Positions 36,660 to 45,969 are shown, numbered from the stretch's first letter. The stretch is DNA of 64,000 nucleotides from Brucella grignonensis (GCF_002252505.1 NZ_NNRL01000163.1:377981-441980); one strand, 5' to 3'. Made by a program: numbers and translations. The notes: generated by a model from the sequence alone, not told the origin.

Positions 36660-37682
36660 ATGGCCGCATCCAATAAAAGAGCGACAATCCATGATGTGGC
36701 GCGTCTTGCTGGCGTGTCTATCAAGACAGTATCACGGGTTTATAATGACGAACCCAATGTCCGCGACACGATCCGCGAGCGTGTGAGAGAAGCGGGGGCC
36801 GAGTTGCGCTATCGCCCGAATGCGGCAGCGCGCAATCTGGTTGAAAGACGCTCGCATCTCATTGGACTTTTCTTTGAAAATCCGAGCCACAGCTATGTCA
36901 CGGAATTGCAGAACGGTGCGCTTGATCGCCTGCGCGGTACCCGCTATCGGCTTTTGATCTTTCCGGTCGAAAATCGCGCCGATATTCGTGGATCCTTGAT
37001 TGAAACCGCTCATGCTTCCGGGCTTGATGGCATAATCGTCACGCCGCCCATGTCTGATGATCCGGAGATTTTGCAGGAATTGATTGCTTCCGCCATGCCA
37101 TTTGCGCGGGTGGCGGGCGATTTTAACGTGCATCCGACTGACAGTGTGGCAATTGATGACGAAGCCGCCACTATCGACTTGATGGATTACCTTCTCAAGC
37201 AGGGTCATACGAGGATTGCCATTGTCATTGGCGATCTGACCCATCGTTCCGCGCAATTGCGGCTCGCGGGGTATCGGCGAATGCTTGATGAGGCGGGCAT
37301 TGAGCACAATCCCGATTATGAGGTTGGGGGTGGGTTCAGTTTCGCCAGCGGGCTGACAGCAGGTAGGAAACTGATGGAACTGCAAAAGAGGCCAACGGCC
37401 ATTTTCGCTTCCAATGATGATATGGCGGCTGCCGTTTTGCAGATCGCCTATGATTATAAGCTGGACGTACCTGGCGATCTGACCATTGTCGGCTTCGATG
37501 ACAGCGCTATCGCCAGCATGGTGTCGCCGCAGATTACGACCGTTCGTCAGCCCATACGCGAGATGACCCGCGATGCCGTAGAAATGCTTCTGCAGCAGAT
37601 CGAAAGCGGCGATGCATCACCGTCGCGCCATGTCGAATATAAGCTGATTATCCGCCAGTCTTCCGGCAAGGTGGCGGAATAA
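36660..37682 (+). CDS. LacI-family transcriptional regulator
   Basis: 340 residues. The N-terminal LacI HTH is ATIHDVARLAGVSIKTVSRV then YNDEPNVRDTIRERV, with the hinge RPNAAARNL. The periplasmic-binding-like sensor follows (from about 60), with FASNDDMAAAVLQIA and DLTIVGFDDSAIASMVSPQIT TVRQP. The start is ATG 36660, with GGGGAGAGAG upstream; an in-frame TTG at 36624 is possible. The neighbouring genes (DUF779 unit, ABC exporter) give no obvious sugar operon, so the target is unknown. Confidence 0.88.
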   Translation: MAASNKRATIHDVARLAGVSIKTVSRVYNDEPNVRDTIRERVREAGAELRYRPNAAARNLVERRSHLIGLFFENPSHSYVTELQNGALDRLRGTRYRLLIFPVENRADIRGSLIETAHASGLDGIIVTPPMSDDPEILQELIASAMPFARVAGDFNVHPTDSVAIDDEAATIDLMDYLLKQGHTRIAIVIGDLTHRSAQLRLAGYRRMLDEAGIEHNPDYEVGGGFSFASGLTAGRKLMELQKRPTAIFASNDDMAAAVLQIAYDYKLDVPGDLTIVGFDDSAIASMVSPQITTVRQPIREMTRDAVEMLLQQIESGDASPSRHVEYKLIIRQSSGKVAE

Positions 37683-37683
37683 A

Positions 37684-37710
37684 AAAGGGCCGGTAATCCC
37701 GGCCCCGCTT
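37684..37710. terminator. Bidirectional terminator between LacI and ABC genes
   Basis: GGGCCGG (37688-37694), loop TAATC, CCGGCCC (37700-37706), flanked by AAAAAA on the left, which serves as a T tract for the minus-strand gene. Confidence 0.7.
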
Positions 37711-37719
37711 CATTTCTTA

Positions 37720-39579
37720 CTATGAAGGAAGAACGTCTTCCAGTCCCTTGGTCAGTTCCAGCGCCTGCCGTTCGAACATGCGGCGATAGATGCCGCCCGG
37801 CTTACGGATAAGCGCATCATGATCGCCTTCTTCCAAAATCTTGCCCTTGTCGAAGACCAGCAACCGGTCAAGCGCACGAACCGTCGAAAGCCGGTGTGCA
37901 ATGACGAGTGTTGTACGACCGATCATCAGCCGTTCCATGGCCTGCTGGATCAGCACTTCCGATTCTGAATCAAGGCTCGACGTCGCCTCGTCCAGAATAA
38001 GGATTGGTGCATCTGCCAGAAATGCACGGGCAATCGCTACACGCTGACGTTCACCGCCCGAAAGCTTCACGCCGCGTTCGCCAACGAGTGTCGCATAGCC
38101 CTTTGGCAGACGCATGATGAAGTCATGCGCACTGGCAAGCATCGCTGCATGCTCGATCTCGGCCTGAGTTGCGCCGGGGCGAGCATAAGCAATGTTCTCA
38201 GCCAGTGTGCGGTGAAACAGGATCGGTTCCTGCTGCACGATAGCAATCTGCGAACGCAGTGACCCTTGCGTGACTTCGGCAATGTTCTGTCCGTCAATCT
38301 TGATGGCGCCGCCACTGACATCATAAAGACGCTGGATGAGCTTGACGAATGTCGTCTTGCCCGAACCCGAATGACCGACCAGACCAACCCGTTCACCAGC
38401 TTCGATCCTGACCGAGAAGTCGCGATAAAGAGCTGTGTCGTGACTGCCGTAATGGAAGGTGACGTTGTCGAATGTGATCTCACCATTTCCAATCTTGATT
38501 GCACCAGCACCTGGCCTGTCGGCAATGCCATAAGGCTCGGCTTCAATCTGAACCAGTTCTTCCATATCGTTAACCGAACGCTGCAGGTTGCGGATATGCA
38601 TACCCACATCACGCAGGTAGCCCTGCAACATGAAGAAGGCCGTCAGAACGAAGGTGATATCACCGGCCGTTGCCTTGCCCTGGCTCCACAGATAGAGCGC
38701 AAAGGCAATGACCACGCCACGCATCACCAGCAGGTTTACCCCCTGAATGAAGCCGTTCAGCGTGCCGATCAGCCATGTGCGGCGTGTACGACCGCGCCAC
38801 TTGGTGACGACCTTTGCGAGACGTCCATCTTCACGACCTTCCGCACCGAATGCCTTAACAACGGCATTGCACGAAATGGCATCGGCCAAAGCGCCGCCCA
38901 TACGTGTGTCCCAGCTATTGGCGAGCGTTGCTGCAGGCGCAACAAAGCCCAGTGAAATCACGATCGTGCAGACGATGAAAAGCACCGAGCCAATTGCAAC
39001 GAGCAAGCCCATCATTGGCCAGTACCATGAGAGCAGCGCCACTGAGCCAAGCAGCATCAGGATTGATGGCAGCAAGGCAATGAGCAGCGTGTCATTGAGC
39101 AGATCGAGCGCCCACATGCCGCGCGAGACTTTGCGCACGGTTGATCCGGCAAAAGCATTGGCGTGCCAGTCGGTCGAAAATCGCTGTAACTTGCGAAATG
39201 AGCTGGCTGCCATGTCGCTCATGATCTTCAGCGTGAAGTCGGTGATGACATAGAAGGTCAGCTGACGTGTGATCAGCGCCAGTGCACCCAGTGCAAGCAG
39301 GATAATCAGCGCATGAACCGCACCATCCCATGCGCTGTCTTTGCCAAGAGAAAGGGCGTCAACGAGCCGCCCGGAATAAAGCGGTGTGAGAACATCTGCG
39401 GCCGTTGCAAGTAGCATACTGATGATAATCAGCGTCAGCCGCAGAGGCTGACTTCGCCAGTGGCCAAATGTGTAGCCGAGGACATTGCGGAAGGCAGGTC
39501 CCCGGAAATCGATACGAAACCGAGTCATATGAATAATACCAGGCCGCGCGAAGACGGATTCTGGTTCCTTTAAAATCAT
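37720..39579 (-). CDS. ABC exporter, fused permease-ATPase (MsbA-like half transporter)
   Basis: About 619 residues: six membrane spans in the N-terminal ABC_membrane domain and one C-terminal nucleotide-binding domain. The latter has Walker A GHSGSGKTTFVKLI, Q-loop IVQQEPILF, signature VKLSGGERQRVAIARAFL, Walker B ILILDEATSSLD and the H-loop VIAHRLSTV. It works as a homodimer or heterodimer. Substrate unknown (lipid, glycan or drug are the usual classes). The start is uncertain: ATG 39579 is used here, ATG 39528 is the next candidate, and neither has a clear ribosome site. Confidence 0.87.
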   Translation of the reverse strand: MILKEPESVFARPGIIHMTRFRIDFRGPAFRNVLGYTFGHWRSQPLRLTLIIISMLLATAADVLTPLYSGRLVDALSLGKDSAWDGAVHALIILLALGALALITRQLTFYVITDFTLKIMSDMAASSFRKLQRFSTDWHANAFAGSTVRKVSRGMWALDLLNDTLLIALLPSILMLLGSVALLSWYWPMMGLLVAIGSVLFIVCTIVISLGFVAPAATLANSWDTRMGGALADAISCNAVVKAFGAEGREDGRLAKVVTKWRGRTRRTWLIGTLNGFIQGVNLLVMRGVVIAFALYLWSQGKATAGDITFVLTAFFMLQGYLRDVGMHIRNLQRSVNDMEELVQIEAEPYGIADRPGAGAIKIGNGEITFDNVTFHYGSHDTALYRDFSVRIEAGERVGLVGHSGSGKTTFVKLIQRLYDVSGGAIKIDGQNIAEVTQGSLRSQIAIVQQEPILFHRTLAENIAYARPGATQAEIEHAAMLASAHDFIMRLPKGYATLVGERGVKLSGGERQRVAIARAFLADAPILILDEATSSLDSESEVLIQQAMERLMIGRTTLVIAHRLSTVRALDRLLVFDKGKILEEGDHDALIRKPGGIYRRMFERQALELTKGLEDVLPS

Positions 39580-39991
39580 TTTCAGCAAATGTGCGATGCG
39601 GTTATGCGCCGGACGATGCGTGAAAACGAAGACAAAACAAACAGCTGAAAATAGCTGCGGCAAATTTGGAAGTTGTTAGGAATGTGCCCTTTTAGGGAGG
39701 GCGGTCAGGCCTTAGCCTGCAACACGGGCCAAAGACTTAAAGCTTGGAAGCGCCCGCATTAACACCGGGCACCGACGGAAATGGATAAGCACGCATCTCA
39801 TACCTCTTGCCAGTGTTTCAGATGGCTGCACAATAAATGAGCAAATCTATTTGCCAAGTGGCAAAATACGGAAGTTTAATTTCAATCCATTGAGTGTGGC
39901 AAAAATGTCAGGCCACGCATGTCTCCCAAAAGTGGGAACCGGTTTTGGGGTTAAGACATGCGTAAAGCAAAAAAATAAAGCGCTTTACGCT
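39580..39991. other. Intergenic region between ABC exporter and thiX
   Basis: About 410 bp. It contains a perfect palindrome TTTGCCAAGTGGCAAA (39850-39865) that could be an operator, a dispersed repeat and the thi operon terminator. There is no thiZ-like ATPase here. Confidence 0.6.
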
Positions 39992-39994
39992 TTA
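39915..39994. repeat. Dispersed repeat, module A variant plus hairpin
   Basis: GCATGTCTCCCAAAAGTGG ... GGTTTTGGGGTTAAGACATGC, then the hairpin that forms the thi operon terminator. Parallel to the copy at 36508-36592. Confidence 0.8.
39967..39994 (-). terminator. Terminator of the thi operon, overlapping the thiX stop
   Basis: On the minus strand: stem TAAAGCG / CGCTTTA (arms 39988-39994 and 39976-39982), loop TAAAG, followed by TTTTTTTT. The TAA stop of thiX forms the base of the stem. Confidence 0.8.
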
Positions 39995-40762
39995 AAGCTT
40001 TCGAGGCCACGCGGCGAGCTTGCGCGCAAAATGTGAGATCGTTGCATGCAATAGCATGGTGAAGGCCGCCAGCACAAACAGGCTTGCGAACATGAGATCG
40101 ACCTTGGCGCGCCCATTGGCGAGCAGCATCAGATAGCCAAGCCCTTTGGATGCGCCGACCCATTCGCCCACCACGGCACCGATGGGTGCGTAGACGGCTG
40201 CAAGACTTAACCCCGAAGCGAGCGACGGGAACGCTGCCGGGATGCGAATGCGAAACAGAATTTGCATGCGCTTGGCACCGAGATTTTCCGCCGCGTTGAT
40301 GAGAGTTTGATCGGTACGCTGCATTCCATCCAGAAAGGTCGAGACGACCGGAAAGAAGATCATCAGAATGGTGACAGCGATTTTGGATGTAGGGCCGTAG
40401 CCGAGCCAGAGCGTTAAGATGGGCGCAAGCGCAAATATCGGGATCGCCTGACTGAACACCATCACTGGCATGACCAGCCGTTGTGCAAGCGGCGACATCA
40501 TCAGGCAGATGGCAGTCAGTACGCCAATGGCAGAGCCGAGAAATAGCCCGCCCAGCACTTCGCCAAATGTCACAACGGCATTGTCAGCAATCAGCTGCGC
40601 ATTGGTGATAAGCGATTGAACGACATCGAGCGGACCGGGCAGGATGAAGCGCGGCATCTGCCAGATGCTCACCACAGCCTGCCATAGTACCAGCATTGCA
40701 AACGCCGACAGAAAACCGTCGGCGATGCGTTTTTTGCGCGAGTGCGGGATCACGCCCGTCAT
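39992..40762 (-). CDS. thiX: ABC permease for pyrimidine precursor uptake (ThiX)
   Basis: 256-residue inner-membrane permease with about six spans. The EAA loop ENLGAKRMQILFRIRIPAAFPS (about 165-187) contacts the ATPase. Its position after thiY and tenA identifies it as the ThiX partner importing formylaminopyrimidine/HMP-type compounds. The start overlaps the tenA stop in ATGA. Last gene of the operon; the matching ATPase ThiZ is absent. Confidence 0.87.
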   Translation of the reverse strand: MTGVIPHSRKKRIADGFLSAFAMLVLWQAVVSIWQMPRFILPGPLDVVQSLITNAQLIADNAVVTFGEVLGGLFLGSAIGVLTAICLMMSPLAQRLVMPVMVFSQAIPIFALAPILTLWLGYGPTSKIAVTILMIFFPVVSTFLDGMQRTDQTLINAAENLGAKRMQILFRIRIPAAFPSLASGLSLAAVYAPIGAVVGEWVGASKGLGYLMLLANGRAKVDLMFASLFVLAAFTMLLHATISHFARKLAAWPRKL

Positions 40763-41454
40763 GCTCCTTTAAGGCCCATACTCCAGAAATCGGCTTCAAG
40801 CCTGCTTGCGGTTGCAAAAATCTGACAGAGTTTTGGCCAGCGCGGGCTGCTCTCGAAATCTGTGCCAATGCGATCTCTGGCAGCCTGATCGAAGAGTTTG
40901 CCAACTGTGTGGCACATCTCCTGATAGTCAGCGCCTGCATAGGTGTCGATCCACTCCTGATAGGGTGTACCGGTATGGGCAGTGGTTGCGAGGTTGATCC
41001 CGATCTCGCCATAGCCATGCGCGCAGGGAACAAGGGCGGTCAGCAGATCGAGGAAGTCGCCTGCCTGCCCGCAATCGAGCACATAACGCGTATAGGCTAG
41101 GTTTTCCGGCTCTTCTTTTGTGTTGTAAAGATCGTCTTCGGTTATGCCTTCGCGAGCGCAGATGCCGACATGCAGCGGCAATTCCGTCACTGCCAGCCCA
41201 TGCATGATTTCAGCGCAGAGCCGCGTTTCCTGAAGACTGCCTGCCTTCACGACACCAAGCGCAAAGGCGCGGGCATAGTGATGCAGATAGACATAATCCT
41301 GCCTGAGATAGTGCAGGAATGCCGATTTCGGCAGAGTTCCGTCGCCAAGTCCACGCACAAACTCATGATCGATATAGGGCTTCCAGTCATCAAGTGTTGC
41401 AGCACGCAGACGGGTGAACAGTTCTGACGAATAATGCGGCTGTGGCTGGCTCAT
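40759..41454 (-). CDS. tenA: TenA, aminopyrimidine aminohydrolase (thiaminase II family)
   Basis: 231-residue all-helical TenA protein. In salvage it hydrolyses aminomethyl-aminopyrimidine from degraded thiamin to HMP. Family features: LPKSAFLHYLRQDYVYLHHYARAFALG (about 38-65), AVTELPLHVGICA, the catalytic Cys segment LVPCAHGYGEIG (about 145) and NLATTAHTGTPYQEWIDTY with the conserved Tyr. The start ATG 41454 overlaps the thiY stop; longer frames back to 41613 lie inside thiY. Neighbours thiX and thiY supply its substrate. Confidence 0.94.
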   Translation of the reverse strand: MSQPQPHYSSELFTRLRAATLDDWKPYIDHEFVRGLGDGTLPKSAFLHYLRQDYVYLHHYARAFALGVVKAGSLQETRLCAEIMHGLAVTELPLHVGICAREGITEDDLYNTKEEPENLAYTRYVLDCGQAGDFLDLLTALVPCAHGYGEIGINLATTAHTGTPYQEWIDTYAGADYQEMCHTVGKLFDQAARDRIGTDFESSPRWPKLCQIFATASRLEADFWSMGLKGA

Positions 41455-42431
41455 GACTTGCTCCCTTCCGCGTTGACGTCTATGGCGAATTTCTCGACAG
41501 GCAGGATGGAGGGCACGAGGCCGTTTTCCTTGAGATAGGTTTCGTAGCGGCTCCAGCGTCCGTAATCGAGACTTGCAGGCGAGCGCGAGAAACGGGCGAC
41601 GGTGTCTTTCCATGCGCGCTGGTTCAGCTCGTCTTTGAGTTCGGAACTATAGGATGCAAACAGGTCGTAGCTTTGCTCTGGATGATTGACGATATATTGC
41701 GCGGCCTTTTCTGTGGCGGCGAGAAAGCGCGAAATCCGCTCTTTTTCGCTCGCATCAAGCTTGTTGGAATTGGCGACATAAACCAGCTCGTCATAGACCG
41801 GCACGCCTTCTTCCTCGACGAAGAAGCATTTGCCCGCAACCCCTTCAACCGCCATCTGGTTGAGTTCAACATTGCGATAGGCGCCCATCACCGCATCGAC
41901 CTGCTTTGACATCAGCGATGGTGCCAGAGAGAAGTTTACGTTGATGAGTTCGACATCGGAAAGCTGAATATCGTGGCGTTTAAGAATGGTGCCAAGCACC
42001 GTTTCTTCAACGCCTGCAACCGAGAAGCCAATCTTCTTGCCCTTGAGATCGGCAATTGAATTGACCGAACCATCATCGCGGACCATCAGGCAATTGAGTG
42101 GGGAATCGACCAAAGTGCCGACGCGGATCAGCGGAATATCGGCATGTACATCGAGATGCACCTGCTGCTGATAGGAAATTGCGAGATCAGCCTGTCCGGC
42201 GGCAACCATTTTGGGTGGCACGGATGCATCCGCAGGCGCCACGATTTCGACATCGAGACCCGCATCCTTGAAGTAGCCGAGTTTGTCGGCGACGATGATC
42301 GGACCATGATCAGGGTTCACATACCAGTCCAGTATGAGTTTAAATTTATCGTTTGCGTATGCTGCCTGAGCTGACATCAGGGTAAACGAAGCCGTGGCGC
42401 TGAAAAGCGCAGCAAAAATCAGTTTTTTCAC
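41451..42431 (-). CDS. thiY: Periplasmic pyrimidine-binding protein ThiY
   Basis: 326-residue NMT1/ThiY-like solute-binding protein. The signal peptide is residues 1-26 (MKKLIFAALFSATASFTLMS then AQAAYA). The mature start KFKLILDWYVNPDHGPIIVA matches the ThiY/THI5 ligand-pocket region. Binds N-formyl-aminopyrimidine for the ThiX permease. The stop overlaps the tenA start (ATGA). It lies 15 nt after thiE. Confidence 0.88.
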   Translation of the reverse strand: MKKLIFAALFSATASFTLMSAQAAYANDKFKLILDWYVNPDHGPIIVADKLGYFKDAGLDVEIVAPADASVPPKMVAAGQADLAISYQQQVHLDVHADIPLIRVGTLVDSPLNCLMVRDDGSVNSIADLKGKKIGFSVAGVEETVLGTILKRHDIQLSDVELINVNFSLAPSLMSKQVDAVMGAYRNVELNQMAVEGVAGKCFFVEEEGVPVYDELVYVANSNKLDASEKERISRFLAATEKAAQYIVNHPEQSYDLFASYSSELKDELNQRAWKDTVARFSRSPASLDYGRWSRYETYLKENGLVPSILPVEKFAIDVNAEGSKS

Positions 42432-42446
42432 TGTTTCCTCCAGAAA

Positions 42447-43055
42447 CTAAATTACATAGGCACGCGTAATGTCGATCCATTGCCGCACGCGGGCTTCGGG
42501 ATCGGGGTTGAGAGTGATGTCGGTGACGACTGAAACGATATCGGCTCCGACTTCAAAGACGCCGGAGGCACGCTCCACATTCATACCGCCAATGCCAACG
42601 AGCGGAATATCGCCAATGGCGGCTTTCCATTGGCTTACACGGTCCAGTCCCTGTTCATGCCATTGCATCTTCTTGAGAATGGTCGGATAGACAGGACCGA
42701 GCGCGATATAGGCAGGCTTAAGCGCCATGGCACGATCAAGTTCAGCTCTATCATGGCTGGATACGCCAAGCTTCACGCCGCTCGCGCGGATCGCATCAAG
42801 ATCAGCATCATCAAGGTCTTCCTGACCGAGATGAATGAAGTCGCAGCCTTCCTCAATCGCCAGCTTCCAGTAGTCATTGATGATGAGTTGGCAATCATAT
42901 CGGGCGCAGATTTCGCGAGCTGCACGAATTTCTGCGCGCAGTTGCGTGTCGTCCTTATCCTTGATGCGTAGCTGCACGAGTTTGATGCCAAGCGGTACCA
43001 AGCGCTCACACCAGCTTGCGCTGTCAAAGATCGGGTAGAACGGATCAAGGGCCAT
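42447..43055 (-). CDS. thiE: Thiamin-phosphate synthase
   Basis: 202-residue TIM-barrel enzyme joining HMP-PP with thiazole phosphate. Seen: LVQLRIKDKDDTQLRAEI (substrate loop, about 27-44), QLIINDYWKLAIEEGCDFIHLGQEDL (about 75-100), ALGPVYPTILKK and the phosphate-binding VGIGGMNVERASGVFEVGAD (about 152-171). The start overlaps the thiG stop by one base. Confidence 0.94.
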   Translation of the reverse strand: MALDPFYPIFDSASWCERLVPLGIKLVQLRIKDKDDTQLRAEIRAAREICARYDCQLIINDYWKLAIEEGCDFIHLGQEDLDDADLDAIRASGVKLGVSSHDRAELDRAMALKPAYIALGPVYPTILKKMQWHEQGLDRVSQWKAAIGDIPLVGIGGMNVERASGVFEVGADIVSVVTDITLNPDPEARVRQWIDITRAYVI

Positions 43056-43825
43056 TACAAAAACGCCTTTCCGATGAGGGGAGTGGAGGGGGCTGCCATG
43101 TCGCGGGCTTCAATCGGGTCCGCTTCATAAGCGATGCGACCAGCTTCAACAGCGAGCGCAAAAGCGTGGGCGATTGCGCAAGGATCACCTGCTTTGGCAA
43201 CGGCGGTGTTGATCAGCACGGCATCAAAGCCAAGTTCCATGGCGGTTGCAGCGTGCGATGGCACGCCAATACCGGCATCCACGACCAGTGGAGTATCGGG
43301 GAAATGCGCACGCATGGTTTTAAGCGCATAAGGATTGTTGAGGCCCCGACCTGAACCAATCGGCGCGCCCCATGGCATCAACACCTTGCAGCCTGCTTCG
43401 ATAAGTTTTTCAGCCACCACCAGATCGTCATTCGTATAGGGAAAGACGTCAAAACCTTCATCGCAGAGAATATGGGCTGCTTCGACCAGCCCGAAAGGAT
43501 CGGGCTGCAATGTGTCGTGATCGCCGATGACTTCAAGCTTGATCCAGCTGGTGCCGAAAACGTCACGCGCCATTTTTGCCGTGGTCACAGCTTCACGTGC
43601 GGTATGGCACCCGGCAGTATTGGGCAGAACCGAAACACCCAAATCTTTGATGAGCGTCCAGAAATCTTGACCGGCACGCTGGTTTCCGCTCTCGCGCCGC
43701 AGTGAAACTGTTACGATTTCCGTCTTTGAAGAGCGGACGCTGTCTGCGAGAATTGAAGGCGATGGATATTGTGCCGTTCCCAATAGCAGGCGGCTTTCAA
43801 ATGTTTTCCCGTAAAATTCCAGCAT
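43055..43825 (-). CDS. thiG: Thiazole synthase
   Basis: 256-residue TIM-barrel enzyme that builds thiazole phosphate from DXP, dehydroglycine and ThiS thiocarboxylate. Motifs: [14 protein letters not shown] at the start, [16 protein letters not shown] with the Schiff-base Lys (about residue 96), [18 protein letters not shown] (about 158) and [28 protein letters not shown]. The start is ATG 43825; its GGAGG ribosome site is the last codons of thiS, so the two are translationally linked. Confidence 0.96.
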   Translation of the reverse strand: MLEFYGKTFESRLLLGTAQYPSPSILADSVRSSKTEIVTVSLRRESGNQRAGQDFWTLIKDLGVSVLPNTAGCHTAREAVTTAKMARDVFGTSWIKLEVIGDHDTLQPDPFGLVEAAHILCDEGFDVFPYTNDDLVVAEKLIEAGCKVLMPWGAPIGSGRGLNNPYALKTMRAHFPDTPLVVDAGIGVPSHAATAMELGFDAVLINTAVAKAGDPCAIAHAFALAVEAGRIAYEADPIEARDMAAPSTPLIGKAFL

Positions 43826-43826
43826 C

Positions 43827-44024
43827 TTAGCCTCCCTGCATGGGCGCGAGCACTTCAATGCGGTCGCCTTCACCGATCAAGGTTTCTTCACGTTCGTCAC
43901 CCGCAATGAATTCGCCATTGAGCGCGGTCGCCACCACGGCCTCATCCAGTTCGATTTCTGCAAGCAGGGCCAAAAGATTGGCGCTTTTGGTCTCAAAGAC
44001 CGCGCCATTTAAAACGATGGTCAT
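43827..44024 (-). CDS. thiS: ThiS sulfur carrier protein
   Basis: 65-residue ubiquitin-like carrier ending in the essential Gly-Gly (APMQGG), which is thiocarboxylated to donate sulfur to ThiG. The N-terminal [12 protein letters not shown] and the [14 protein letters not shown] and [13 protein letters not shown] strands fit the beta-grasp fold. The start overlaps the thiO stop in ATGA. No thiF is present next to it. Confidence 0.93.
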   Translation of the reverse strand: MTIVLNGAVFETKSANLLALLAEIELDEAVVATALNGEFIAGDEREETLIGEGDRIEVLAPMQGG

Positions 44025-45013
44025 GCCAGGTTCTCCAGAAGTTCAGGCTGTTGTTCGGCCTCGGTTGCTGCCGCAACCGCCATGCGTGCAACCGCAGGCG
44101 AGAGCAGAAATCCGTGCCGGTAAAGCCCGTTGACATAGATTGTTTGGCCACGCTTGCGCACACGCGGCAGATTGTCGGGGAAGGCGGGGCGGGCATCGAC
44201 GCCCGTTTCCAGAATTTCCGCCTCGCCAAATGCTGGATGCAGCGCATAGGCGGCGCTTAACATTTCCAGCGTTGAGCGAACGCTGATACCGCCCCTCTCA
44301 TCGCTTTCGATCATGGTTGCGCCGATCATGTGGATGCCATCGCCGCGTGGCACGATGTAGAGCGGAATGCGCGGATGCAGCAGTCGCACTGGGCGTGAAA
44401 GACTGATGTCGCGGGAGCGAACCACCAGCATTTCGCCCTTCACGCCGCGCAGATCCTGCAATTGATCGCGTGCTGCCAGACCGCGCGCATCGACGGTGAT
44501 ATCGGTATCGATTTTGACGTCTTTCGCATCTTGACCGAGATGAAAGACGACGCCTTTCTTTTGCAGGTTTTCGGCAAGCTCGATCAGTGTATTGCGTGGG
44601 TTGAGGTGGCCTTCTTCGGCAAAGAAAAGCCCCTGCCGGAAACGGCCTGCGAGGTCTGGTTCCAGCGCACCAATCTGTTCGGAATCGATTGTGTCGAATG
44701 CTTCCGTGCGACGGGCAAAGCGGCGCAATTCAGTCGCATCGCGGGTGTGGGAGATGACGAGGGTGCCCTTGCGGTGGACCGTCGAAACATGCCGCTCCCA
44801 CCAGCCAATCGCCTCTTGTCCCAACCTGACGACGGGTTCTTCCGCACTCTCGCCCTCGCACCATGGGGCGAGCATTCCGCCTGCAAACCACGAGCAACTG
44901 TCGGAACCGATTGCGGCGCTTTTCGCAATCACGGTGACGGCATGTCCCTGATCGCTAAACTCTGCAGCGCAGGCAAGGCCAGCAACGCCTGCGCCAATGA
45001 TGGTCACACGCAT
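44021..45013 (-). CDS. thiO: Glycine oxidase ThiO
   Basis: 330-residue D-amino-acid-oxidase-family flavoprotein oxidising glycine to dehydroglycine for thiazole synthesis under aerobic conditions. The FAD fold is VTIIGAGVAGLACAAEFSDQG at residues 3-23. Later motifs are FAGGMLAPWCEGE and the C-terminal NGLYRHGFLLSPAVARM that holds FAD. The start ATG 45013 overlaps the thiD stop. Confidence 0.92.
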   Translation of the reverse strand: MRVTIIGAGVAGLACAAEFSDQGHAVTVIAKSAAIGSDSCSWFAGGMLAPWCEGESAEEPVVRLGQEAIGWWERHVSTVHRKGTLVISHTRDATELRRFARRTEAFDTIDSEQIGALEPDLAGRFRQGLFFAEEGHLNPRNTLIELAENLQKKGVVFHLGQDAKDVKIDTDITVDARGLAARDQLQDLRGVKGEMLVVRSRDISLSRPVRLLHPRIPLYIVPRGDGIHMIGATMIESDERGGISVRSTLEMLSAAYALHPAFGEAEILETGVDARPAFPDNLPRVRKRGQTIYVNGLYRHGFLLSPAVARMAVAAATEAEQQPELLENLA

Positions 45014-45873
45014 CAGACTGTCTCCCACAAATTATGGAAGTGATGCACAGGACCATGCCCGCTGCCGACTTTAAGCTTGTCTGCGTTCTGGATCGCGCCT
45101 TGCAGATAGGCGTGGGCCTCGCGGAGTGCTTGCTCAAGAGGGAGATACTTACCAAGTCCGGCTGTAATTGCGGAAGATAGCGTACAACCCGTTCCATGCG
45201 TGTTTGCGGTGTAAATGCGGGGTGCTTCAAGCCGCATCGTTGGCTGGTCACTGCGGATCAAAAGGTCCGTACAGATTGCGCCTTCAGCATGTCCCCCTTT
45301 CATCAAGACGGTTTTAGCGCCGAGCTTTAGCAAAGCACGGCCCTGTTCCTCTACATCGTCTTCATTGGTCGCCACAGGCGTGTCGAGAAGGCAGGCAGCT
45401 TCCGGTCTGTTGGGGGTTAAAATGGCTGCAAGCGGGATCAGCTTTTCGCGCAGGATTGAAATAGCATCTTCACTCAACAAGCGATCACCCGATTTGGCGA
45501 TCATCACCGGATCAAGAACGATAGGGCCGGAAAAATGCTCGAGGCTTCGCGCGATTGCCTGAATTGTCTTAGGAACCGAGACCATGCCAATCTTGACCGC
45601 AGCGACATTGAGATCGCTGAAAACCGCATCGATTTGTCCGGCGACAATTTCCGGTGGCACATCATGCACCGCCGTCACAGCACGTGTATTCTGCGCGGTG
45701 ATTGCCGTGATAATGCTTGCGCCATAAACATTAAGGGCCGAAAAGGCTTTCAGGTCGGCCTGAATGCCCGCGCCGCCGCCGCTGTCAGAGCCGGCAATAG
45801 TTACGCATATGGGCACGAATGCCGCACTGCCGTTTGCTGTTGTTCGGGAGAAACTGTTTTTTTGGTCCATCAT
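45013..45873 (-). CDS. thiD: HMP/HMP-phosphate kinase
   Basis: 286-residue ribokinase-fold kinase phosphorylating hydroxymethylpyrimidine twice. Motifs: CVTIAGSDSGGGAGIQADLKAF (about 23-44), VLDPVMIAKSGDRLL, LTPNRPEAACLL and the anion-hole NTHGTGCTLSSAI (about 232). The start is ambiguous between 45885, 45873 and 45870. I use 45873 because GAGAG precedes it, and because the 45885 ATG is buried in a hairpin (45880-45904). First gene of the operon under the TPP riboswitch. Confidence 0.94.
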   Translation of the reverse strand: MMDQKNSFSRTTANGSAAFVPICVTIAGSDSGGGAGIQADLKAFSALNVYGASIITAITAQNTRAVTAVHDVPPEIVAGQIDAVFSDLNVAAVKIGMVSVPKTIQAIARSLEHFSGPIVLDPVMIAKSGDRLLSEDAISILREKLIPLAAILTPNRPEAACLLDTPVATNEDDVEEQGRALLKLGAKTVLMKGGHAEGAICTDLLIRSDQPTMRLEAPRIYTANTHGTGCTLSSAITAGLGKYLPLEQALREAHAYLQGAIQNADKLKVGSGHGPVHHFHNLWETV

Positions 45874-45879
45874 GTCGTC

Positions 45880-45904
45880 TCTCATTCCGAACGGAAAAAT
45901 GAGA
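45880..45904 (-). promoter_or_regulatory. Hairpin at the thiD translation start (possible expression platform)
   Basis: TCTCATT (45880-45886) pairs with AATGAGA (45898-45904), with inner TTCCG/CGGAA. It covers the first in-frame ATG and adjoins the GAGAG ribosome site, so it could be the switching element of the riboswitch. Confidence 0.45.
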
Positions 45905-45969
45905 CGTCATGAACCTGTTTGGAGCCTGAACTCCGATGAGGGAACTCCCTCGGCCGCGACGCGTCAAAC

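Noticed and set aside
37720-39579. Missing ThiZ ATPase
   Set aside because: This is a fused membrane-ATPase exporter with six spans, not a stand-alone importer ATPase, and it is separated from thiX by a terminator and 400 bp.
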